From assembly GCA_003833135.1 (NCBI GenBank), contig QZLH01000741.1, forward strand, positions 50,512-63,105: 12,594 nt of DNA. Direction: 5' to 3'. The notes under the pieces are model-generated. The model made no database searches. It was not told the DNA's origin and was given only the letters and a program-made list of their open reading frames with translations. The stretch's first letter is position 1. Every line of letters starts with the position of its first letter. Source of the DNA: Oehlia diaphana (Eukaryota > Glomeromycota > Glomeromycetes > Glomerales > Glomeraceae). Positions 1-6,703 of the stretch are shown piece after piece. Position numbers and translations under genes: made by a program.

Positions 1-1
1 T

Positions 2-163
2 TTAAAGACGATCATAAGCCTGGTGCCTTTTTTCTTTATCTATCTTTGGCACACCAGTTGTCAAGAGCTCAAGTATTTCTGGGGCATACTGGCTAAGCTC
101 TTCGAGACTCATCTCATTGGTGAGTTTATGGTCTGTAACGAACTTGGTTGTAATAGCAGACAT
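2..163 (-). CDS. Short unrecognised ORF, 53 residues
   Basis: An ATG at 161-163 opens a 53-residue frame ending in TAA at 2-4. The product begins MSAITTKFVTDHKLTNEMSL and continues with a short amphipathic-looking stretch, EELSQYAPEILELLTTGVPK. It has balanced, protein-like composition in a region that is otherwise AT-rich, and the opposite strand reads as cysteine- and aromatic-rich noise, so the minus strand is the better coding choice. I do not recognise the family, and no catalytic motif, signal peptide or membrane segment is visible. It lies on the same strand as the 471-974 gene and the primase-helicase, so it may belong to the same cassette. The stop falls right at the window edge, so it could be a truncated fragment of a longer protein. 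Confidence 0.4.
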   Translation of the reverse strand: MSAITTKFVTDHKLTNEMSLEELSQYAPEILELLTTGVPKIDKEKRHQAYDRL

Positions 164-470
164 TATATAGAGTGGTATGTAGAGTATAGAGTGGTAACTA
201 GATTAATCTATGGTATTCAGATTATATTAAGTGGGAAAAAGTTCAATTTGAAAAAAATATTCCAATGACGTTTACTACCTCATGGTTGGCGAAAACTATC
301 GGAAGGTTAAAGAAAGGGAAAAAAATATATAACTTATGCAGAGGCCATCCACTCTGACCAGGATATCTTTCATATATATATTTGAAAATTGGGGGTAGAT
401 AGGATATGCAAAAAAATATAGCCATAGAATGGGGGTTCTGTGACTATGAATAAATCCATCTATATCTATT
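164..470. other. Gene-free stretch with minisatellite relic
   Basis: No convincing coding frame was found. Positions 172-236 hold degenerate GTGGTA-type repeat units described separately. The rest is AT-rich with short A-runs. A 60-residue minus-strand frame at 243-425 has no recognisable motif and looks like chance. Confidence 0.5.
172..236 (+). repeat. Degenerate GTGGTA-type minisatellite relic
   Basis: Three imperfect units begin GTGGTATG, GTGGTAAC and ATGGTATT. The latter two continue with AGATTA-type tails, and the array ends in AAGTGGGA (229-236). The unit GGTATTCAGATTATAT recurs at about 6616-6631, where the array is likewise followed by AAGTGGGA (6653-6660). The two arrays are therefore in direct orientation about 6.4 kb apart. 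Confidence 0.55.
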
Positions 471-974
471 TTAATAAAATGCTCGCGTTAGAGCTAATAT
501 TCCTTCTGGTCCTAAAGCATTTGTCTTAGTGAACGCATCATATAAAGCACTTGGTCTATATTTCGAAGGAGCTAGATTCAGATGATGGAGGAATTTCATG
601 AGTACGTTATTCCTCCAAGCTTTCGTCTCTTCACGCTCCTAGCATAATTTTAATAGTTGGCATAAAGTAAAATTGTACCAATTAGCTTGGAGCAGAATTT
701 GCAATAGACTTATTTTTTTGTTAACTACTGCTAGTAAACTCCTTTCTGATACGATACCCCAAATACGATAGGAAATGAAAGAGAGATATCTTCTTAATAT
801 TGGTAATTCATATAAAGGCAGGATCAAAAGCCTTTCTTCTCTCCAATGCATATAGCCTTCGAGTAGCAATTTACGATATACTGACCCATTTATAACTATC
901 ATGCGATTAGATTTGGGGTTATATATTTGTTCGTGAGCAGGCTCGTGCTCTGTTAGTTGATCTAATATGTCCAT
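471..974 (-). pseudogene. Small adaptor-like protein gene with in-frame TAG
   Basis: ATG at 972-974 opens a 111-residue frame to TAG at 639-641. The same frame stays open for a further 55 or so protein-like residues (including the stretch ending LGPEGILALTRAFY) to TAA at 471-473. I read this as one gene of about 167 residues with a nonsense mutation. Residues 19-26 are NPKSNRMI, followed by INGSVYRKLLLEGY. This resembles the core of the two-cysteine adaptor domain known from large DNA viruses (NP-x-T-x-R-x-I, then a Y-x-x-L segment), although the domain's cysteines are not evident here. The family's role is poorly known, so only a virus-like adaptor origin is suggested. It is transcribed away from the zinc protein at 1085-1404 across a short AT-rich gap. 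Confidence 0.5.
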
Positions 975-1084
975 GGCATTAGTATGAAAAGTCGTTTATG
1001 ACTTATCTTAATACCGAATAATTTAAATACACATTTTATTATAAAATTAAAAGTGAAAAGGCTTTTATATCCTAAAATACTTAC
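975..1084. promoter_or_regulatory. Possible bidirectional promoter region
   Basis: About 110 AT-rich bases separate two divergent genes. A TATA-like TATAAAA lies at 1040-1046 on the plus strand, about 40 nt before the proposed ATG at 1085, and CTTTTATATCC follows at 1062-1072. No operator or repeat was recognised. The promoter role is inferred only from gene layout and the TATA-like string. Confidence 0.3.
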
Positions 1085-1404
1085 ATGGATCATGTTACTT
1101 GCCGGTATATCAAGAGAGATGGTTCCATTTGTGGGGAGTCTGTACTCGTACTACTGGTTGTACAAGGCACTGGAAATTATATGAAAAAAATATGAAAAAA
1201 AGACCATGCCTTATTTGTGGATTTCCTACTGATACGGATTCAGGGTATTGCGCCAAATATTATTCCAAATATTCTGCAAAGTTTCATGCTCTGAATTATC
1301 GAATGAGGCAGAAGTATAAGGCTGAGGCCCTTCAACTCAGAATCCATGAGGCTCCAGTTTTCTATTCAGATGATGAGGATATTGGTTTAGGTCTATTTGG
1401 TTAA
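1085..1404 (+). pseudogene. Small zinc-binding protein gene with one frameshift
   Basis: ATG at 1085 starts MDHVTCRYIKRDGSICGE. Near 1134-1140 the protein-like reading moves to another frame, continuing VCTRTTGCTRHWKLYEKN, then CLICGFPTDTDSGYC, to TAA at 1402-1404. The span is 320 nt, one short of a multiple of three, which fits a single-base deletion in an ancestral protein of about 106 residues. Two Cys/His clusters are visible: C...CG...C..H in the first half and CxxC...C in the second. The second lacks an expected fourth ligand because GYC is followed by AKYY, which suggests a lost cysteine. These look like zinc knuckles. The substrate or partner is unknown. The longest ATG-started intact frame begins only at 1192. 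It sits head-to-head with the 471-974 gene and is probably part of the same virus-like cassette. Confidence 0.5.
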
Positions 1405-1574
1405 CTTGAAATTCAGAGCACTAGGAATCCCTCTGAATTGTCTGCCGAGAAGTGAGCAAAAAATATTATTCCATTAATTAGTCAAGTATCGCAGATAGTA
1501 TAAATCGAGGGTAGTCTTCTTCAGAATCTTTATATAAAATATTGGAAAAAGACTACTCTGCATGAAGAATAATA
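1405..1574. other. Intergenic stretch holding hairpin A
   Basis: No gene was found between the zinc protein and the end of the primase-helicase gene. The stretch carries ATCGCAGATA at 1488-1497 and hairpin A at 1511-1556. The same pair, in the same order, occurs upstream of the primase-helicase gene. Confidence 0.5.
1511..1556 (+). repeat. Hairpin A: 12-nt arms, 22-nt AT-rich loop
   Basis: Left arm GTAGTCTTCTTC (1511-1522) pairs with right arm GAAAAAGACTAC (1545-1556) at 11 of 12 positions. The 22-nt loop (1523-1544) contains TTTATATAAAATATTG and matches the loops of hairpins B and C. It lies 18 nt past the stop of the primase-helicase gene. It could act as a terminator, but its copy upstream of the gene argues for another role. 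Confidence 0.65.
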
Positions 1575-4500
1575 TTAGCACATATCAAATAAATCCTGAA
1601 TATTTTCTGTAATTTGCATGATGTTCTGCTTGCAGGGTCCGAAAGATGTTTTGCTATCTTTCTCTAGTAATAATTCATCAAAAGTAAGTTTGCTATAAGC
1701 ATATCGGATATCTTCTCCATTATCCCAATATACTTTTTCTCCTGTCTGGTATGAAGGTAACTTAGGAATACCTTCACTATCAAACGAGCCAACCAGGTGA
1801 TAATGTGTGAGCTTCTTATTAATAGCTTTAAATTTCAACCCATAAGTCGCATACAGTGCCGAATTTAGCAAACCAAGTTTCACTCAGATTGTTTTTAATC
1901 CCGATTTTTTAGCACTGCGTGATGCATCTGTATTATCAAATACTCGAGCCATTTTAGGCACTAAACCCTGGAAATATGATGTCAATTCAGGAGAATCTAT
2001 ATACGCTTTAACATCATTGGCTTTATATCGCACCCTATCGTCAATGTCTTTAGCAGGTGTACAGATCTTTAGTAATTCCAGGCAAATTTGATGTCTTTCA
2101 GCTCGAGTGACTACGGCGAGTTTATCATCCCTATAATCTTTACGAATAATAGCCTCAACAGCCGTTTCATTGTTAATACCAGCATCTCGCAATTGCTTAT
2201 AAGCTCTGAACCATTTCATATGATTATAATTTCCGTACTTTGAGATAAAATCTTCGGTTAATGATTCAGGCGAAATCTCATAACATTCCTCAATATGATT
2301 CTGGTCTAGAGATCGCATTTCTTCTAAAGTTTTTCTTGGCTTGTTCTCTAGAAATTCAGCAGTCTCACGATCGACAATAGTAGCGTTGGATACATCTGAT
2401 ATTTCCTCTGCTTTAACGATAAAGAAATTCGCCTTCACGACTTGAGATAATGATACAATCTTTTCTTCAGACTTAGGAATAGGTTCTATGATGAAAATTA
2501 TCATACCCGCCTCTCTGAGAAAATCAACCATCCTCCAACCAAACAAGCACCGGGAATGGAATTTTTCTAACATATAGGCCACCCACAATCGAACAGTCGG
2601 TACATCCTTATTCCGGATGATAGAGTTTATATCAGGAAATATTTCCCTATTCTGAAGTTCCTGTGGTAGACATTCACGTCTAGCATTTAATAACCACTGA
2701 AATAACCCCTTTTCTGTAATAGGAGCGTTAGATGATCTTTGCTCGATATGACATACATAATCCTTAATGCATCTCATGCGGAATAACATCTGATTCGTTC
2801 TGGCATTTGTTTCTATGTAGCTATTAAAAAGACAAAATGCCCGCTCGAACTTTGGATTAGTACATGAAACTCCTATTTTTAAAGTGCTAGCATAAGTAAC
2901 AAGGTCTACATTACTTCATGATTCTTCTACGTTACTAAAGTCATGAGCCTTTTCTACTGGATCAGATTTACCATGATATTCCTTGATCCGTAATTCTAGA
3001 AAATCAGTCTTAAGAGCGTGAATAATCCCTTGTACATCCTTCCTAAGATGGCAGATAAGTGATGCACTTGTCCGATTCTCAAAAGGTAATAAAGACATTT
3101 GCTTGGCCCAATCCCAAAGTTCAGCTAATATAGTTTCTTTATTAGGGGCCAGGCGGAATGTTTTTCCTTCCTGTGGATGATAAGTATTGTGGATAATTGA
3201 GAATAGTTTATCCTTGCGAAGAGTTTTAATTCATTCGATATTTAGATCCGTTAGATCATTATCCATGACGATAATGCGCCTTGCCTCTTGAACTAATTTA
3301 TATAACTTTTCTATCGATTGTCCAGCCAAATGACTCTGTGCCTGGGCAATTATAGACACTATTTCGTCAAGCCATAAATCATATTGTATTGTGGAACATT
3401 TACATTTTGCATTTATTAGTAATACGGTGTAAGCTCTTTATCTGACACACTACCCTCTTATGATCGGATAGATTTATATTACCATCAATATTACAATATG
3501 ACTTAAGATTAAGTCTGGTAGTAACAGCATTCGAATAGGAGTGGCATGTGGATAATACTAGCAAATTCACATCATCGGATATAGTAAGATGCTTAAGAAC
3601 ATATGTTTTTCCAGTTTCCCAAGGAGACCTTACATAAATATCGCCTTCATTCGGCAATGGTCTTACATATTTCTCCTTGTTTGTTTCTGTAGCCGTAAGG
3701 GCTTCATTATACTTGACCTAAGATGGCATTTTTATGAAGGCTTTAGGAAAACCTAAACCCTTTATCCTGTGAGAGGCGGGAGATAGATTTTTATTTTCTT
3801 TTTGAATTTTTTCTGCAATAGATGGGTTGCATTCAAAAACTTCTCCGCGCTCATCACTATTTTGCCGAAAGCATTTTACGATGAACATCCCACTGCTAGC
3901 ACATATACGACCGAACCACCACTGATCCTTGTCATGTATGCGTTTACATAGTGGACATTCTAGTGAAGCTTTCCGGTTAAAATATACAAAGTTTTTTGAA
4001 TCCTTTTCTTCGATAGTCCAATCCCTAAGATATTTAGAATGCTTTTGCAAGACTAGGTCTGCGCATTTTTGCAATATTCCCTGACTCACAGATATTCTTA
4101 AAGGATTATTATTTTTTTCTACGCTAAGCATTCGAGGTCTTACTTCAAGCCCTAAGCTAGTAGGTGGTTGTACTATAGCGTGTTCAAGTTCATTCCAGCC
4201 ATTATCTAGAGAAAACTGAAGGATACGTTTTACATGACCTTTTTTTGCTAAACCAATAAGGCGGAGGTTAAAATTTTGACCAGGTAGCCCTCTATCAATG
4301 TATTTGCCAAATTTTTCTCCAGTTAAGGTATAAACTAATTCGGTGAGTGCTTTGAGCTCATAATGGTCAATAAGGAGAGCCGGTGCATATAAAATATGGT
4401 AGCTACACTTGCTAGGGTCTGAAGACATGGTAATTACTAACCCCTTGAGAATATCTTCCCAGCCACAGTCAAGAATTCGATACAAAGCTCTTATGAAAGA

Positions 4501-5139
4501 GCAACAGATTCGAATAAATACTTCTTGACCCTTAACACTAGCAGTTTCCATATCTTCTTTCGACGCATCAATATCAATCACAGCTCTTAAAGGCTTTTGG
4601 TCATTAATACATTCATGAATCCCAGGTAAACCATATACTTCTGAGATGTCATCTGCAACAGAAAACTTTGAAGTTCGATTGTCTTGATCGATTTTTATAA
4701 CCAATTTATTTTCAACCTCATCCCTGTCATAGGCATTATACAAACTAGAGCCTTTTTCATTCAGAAAAATGAATGAATAAATTGGGAGAAATTCCAATAA
4801 GCCTTTTTCATATGACATATCTCTAGGCGGTGATAAGAGAATCTCCCGAATGGCATTTAGCAAATCCTTAGGAGAAAATTTATCATTAAACTTTTCCTGC
4901 CTTAAAGAGTACTGAAATGATTGAATCGTGGTAATATTGGTTGAGACGCGGGTAGCTTCTTCATTATCCAACTCATAATTAGACTCATAGTCATTATAAT
5001 CATCTGGCCCTAAGTCAGATCTATTATCAGTACAACTGCTTGAATCACTTAAATATTCATCGGGGTCAGCGCTGTCGTAGCGGAGGGCTGGGGCAGTTCT
5101 GGTGCGATCAGTTTGGTCAAAATTAGTTGGTGTACGCAT
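1575..5139 (-). pseudogene. Decayed primase-helicase (AEP primase + herpes OBP-type helicase)
   Basis: The ATG is at 5137-5139 and the final TAA at 1575-1577. Residues 1-473 are open: an acidic N-terminus, then an archaeo-eukaryotic primase core. Its motif I is AVIDID (D189, D191), motif II SYH (S246-H248), and motif III IDRGLPGQNFNLRLIGLAK (D282, R293, K299), like PrimPol and herpes UL52 proteins. A CPLC...H zinc site follows at about 395-423. After a TAG (3718-3720) the same frame continues into a helicase resembling herpesvirus origin-binding proteins. It has a Walker A-like SPWETGKT, VVCQIKSLHRI, a motif II DEIVSIIAQAQSHLAG and the motif-like IVMDNDLTDLNIE. Other lesions are a 1-nt insertion in the T-run at 3405-3408 (plus strand) and in-frame TGA at 3231-3233, 2916-2918 and 1884-1886. 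The length of 3565 nt equals 1188 codons plus one base, as one insertion predicts. It would start replication of a mobile or viral replicon, but this copy is dead. Confidence 0.8.
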
Positions 5140-5281
5140 GATATTAGTTCGAAAGTATTTATATTACTTTATAAAATTCGGAAATGTTTAATTAATTTTT
5201 TTTGGTAGTTGCAAAAAGAGATGTATAGCAGATTGGCAAGAGAATCGCAGATAAATTGATTCTCAGTAGGTGGTATTTAGA
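5140..5281. promoter_or_regulatory. Upstream region of the primase-helicase gene
   Basis: On the minus strand a TATA-like TTTATAAA is centred at 5168-5175, about 30 nt before the ATG at 5137-5139. ATCGCAGATA is at 5244-5253, ahead of hairpin B, and repeats the string at 1488-1497. No gene was found. The promoter role rests on position and one short motif. Confidence 0.3.
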
Positions 5282-5327
5282 ATAGTCTTCTTCGTAATCA
5301 TTATATAAAATATTGGAAGAAGACTAC
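5282..5327 (+). repeat. Hairpin B: 12-nt arms, 22-nt AT-rich loop
   Basis: Left arm ATAGTCTTCTTC (5282-5293) pairs with right arm GAAGAAGACTAC (5316-5327) at 11 of 12 positions. The 22-nt loop (5294-5315) includes ATTATATAAAATATTG. It is in direct orientation to hairpin A, about 3.8 kb away across the primase-helicase gene. ACTAGTATGTA follows the right arm (5334-5344), as it does after hairpin C. Confidence 0.7.
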
Positions 5328-5444
5328 CCTATTACTAGTATGTACTTGGACGTATATGACATCTAGAGTAGACAAATACGCGCTGGCTATCATAATAGTA
5401 CATAATGCACCTTCAACCACGGACATATTCTTAATAATGACATT

Positions 5445-5498
5445 TAGGGTAGGTAAGTGCATAATCTATTATATAAATATTGGCACTTGCCTACCCTA
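5445..5498 (+). repeat. Hairpin C: 16-nt arms, 22-nt AT-rich loop
   Basis: Left arm TAGGGTAGGTAAGTGC (5445-5460) pairs with GCACTTGCCTACCCTA (5483-5498) at 15 of 16 positions, and the exception is a G-T type mismatch. The loop (5461-5482) is again 22 nt and contains ATTATATAAATATTG. The arm sequence differs from A and B, yet complementarity is kept. ACTAGTATGTA follows at 5501-5511. Confidence 0.75.
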
Positions 5499-5530
5499 TC
5501 ACTAGTATGTAACTGGATATGTGTATTCGA

Positions 5531-5564
5531 GTAGCCTTCTTCAGAATTATTATATAAAAATCGG
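5531..5564 (+). repeat. Half hairpin D, right arm missing
   Basis: GTAGCCTTCTTC (5531-5542) and a 22-nt loop-like segment with ATTATATAAAAATCGG (5543-5564) match hairpins A and B, but no complementary right arm follows. The sequence instead passes into the TCGGCTGGC-type repeat sequence of the next region, so D appears truncated at a junction. Confidence 0.5.
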
Positions 5565-5618
5565 CTGGCATATCCCAGTAGTCAAATATCCTGACTATGA
5601 TCCCTCGAAAGTTGTGAG

Positions 5619-5646
5619 AAAGTGACGGGAAAGTGACGGGAAAGTG
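5619..5646 (+). repeat. 11-bp tandem repeat, about 2.5 units
   Basis: AAAGTGACGGG occurs at 5619-5629 and 5630-5640 and begins a third time as AAAGTG at 5641-5646. The units are perfect, so the array is probably young. Confidence 0.6.
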
Positions 5647-5658
5647 CTCAGAACTCAA

Positions 5659-6187
5659 GGCGCAGTAAATAAACAATAATGTTGGCCAGTACTATTCTTC
5701 ATCATAAATTCGGCCAGATCTTTGGTCATAATAACTCAGCATTCAAACTGGCATATGGAACTGGTGAACTAATAGGACTATGCTAGTACTTCACCACTTC
5801 TATGGCGCTACTATGGTGCTAAATTGGGTCCTAAAATCATGGGTTCAAAAATCGGCTAGAGTTATTACTGTTATAGTGCTGGCCAAAACTAACTAACTAT
5901 ATGGCTGAGGGTGTTCGGTATTGTAACAGGATCACGTGACCATGGCGCAGTAAGGCGCAGTCAAAATTCGCTCCATAAATTCAGCCAGAACTTTGAACAT
6001 AATAATTCGGCACCCAAGCTGGCAAACTGGTAGTTCCCTACCAGTTCCATAATAGCTCCATAATAGATCCGGGATACTATCAGGTCACTAGCATGGTATC
6101 AGGCTGGATTCTCAAATCACATGCCCAAAAGATCGGCCAAAATTATGGTATAGTGCCAGCCAAAATTAATCACAGATCTACTGCGCC
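5659..6187. mobile_element. Non-autonomous repeat element with GGCGCAGTA ends and internal duplication
   Basis: GGCGCAGTA occurs at 5659-5667 and 5944-5952, and its exact reverse complement TACTGCGCC at 6179-6187. The span holds two diverged copies of the same sequence, about 5660-5940 and 5950-6175. For example, CATAAATTCGGCCAGATCTT lines up with CATAAATTCAGCCAGAACTT, and ATCGGCTAGAGTTAT with ATCGGCCAAAATTAT. A GATCACGTGACC palindrome separates them. No protein is encoded. It could be a short inverted-repeat transposon derivative or a tandem repeat remnant. No clear target-site duplication was seen. Confidence 0.45.
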
Positions 6188-6395
6188 ACCCGACATGATA
6201 TTTTTTTACCACATTTTGGGATCTAGAAAGGCAACCAAATAGGCGCAAAAAGGTAAGCACTCAATATAGAATTCGGCATCCAATCAGGTATAGGAAGTCA
6301 ACACTCTTAACATAAAACCAGGTATCTAAACAGCTACAGAAGGCCAACAACCCTATTATATAATTTAGCATGTAAACGACTCAGAAACAAGAAGA
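6188..6395 (+). repeat. Degenerate tandem repeat, unit about 45-50 bp
   Basis: Three diverged units share the order AT-rich start, AATT or ATAA, GGCATCC/GGTATCT/AGCATGT, then CA-rich sequence with AAGTCAACA or AGGCCAACA. They begin near 6268, 6310 and 6357. The alignment is by eye and loose. No gene was found. Confidence 0.3.
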
Positions 6396-6400
6396 AAAGC

Positions 6401-6640
6401 GTGGTATTTAGATTATATAGTGGTAGTTAGATTAAATGGTGGGTGGTAGTTAGATTATATGGTTGTAAAAAAAAACAGATAGCAAGAAAGATTTTAAAGG
6501 ATAGCTAGAGTATAAAAAAGATACCTAATTCGTAAAAATAAATAGATTATATGGTGGTAATTAGATTATCATATGGTGGTAATTAGATTATATGGTGGTA
6601 ATTAGATTATATGGTGGTATTCAGATTATATGGTGGTAAT
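6401..6640 (+). repeat. GGTGGTA minisatellite in two blocks
   Basis: Units of about 19-20 bp of the form GTGGTAATTAGATTATATG repeat at 6401-6461 and again, more regularly, at about 6541-6640. An A-rich spacer separates the blocks. The last full unit, GGTATTCAGATTATAT, matches the relic at 172-236. The units are too short and lack the unique spacers expected of CRISPR. Confidence 0.7.
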
Positions 6641-6653
6641 ATAATTTAGGGCA

Positions 6654-6703
6654 AGTGGGATACCACCATATGATATAATTATATCATATGGTGGTATCCC
6701 ACT
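6654..6703. repeat. Perfect 50-bp palindrome
   Basis: The sequence from 6654 to 6703 equals its own reverse complement, centred between 6678 and 6679 (AA|TT). It begins AGTGGGATACCACCATATG and ends CATATGGTGGTATCCCACT. The outer half contains the GGTGGTAT core of the neighbouring minisatellite, so the two are related. It could be two head-to-head transposon ends, or a cruciform-forming site. Confidence 0.85.

Noticed and set aside
23..268. Plus-strand 81-residue frame
   Set aside because: It overlaps the minus-strand 53-residue ORF, and its translation is aromatic-rich with no motif; treated as a shadow.
1511..1556. Hairpin A as a simple transcription terminator
   Set aside because: The same structure stands upstream of the gene as hairpin B and again as C, so termination does not explain the set.
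1884..3720. Stop-codon recoding or an alternative genetic code in the primase-helicase gene
   Set aside because: Both TAG and TGA occur in frame along with a frameshift, and the transposase-RecQ gene reads normally with the standard code. Decay is simpler.
2789..3720. Introns explaining the breaks in the primase-helicase gene
   Set aside because: Protein-like sequence runs straight through each stop with no intervening AT-rich insert or GT...AG pair.
5491..5676. Minus-strand 61-residue frame
   Set aside because: It runs across hairpins C and D and the 11-bp repeat; composition reflects repeats rather than a protein.
6401..6640. CRISPR-like array
   Set aside because: Units of about 20 bp are back to back with no unique spacers, and the context is a spliced eukaryotic genome.
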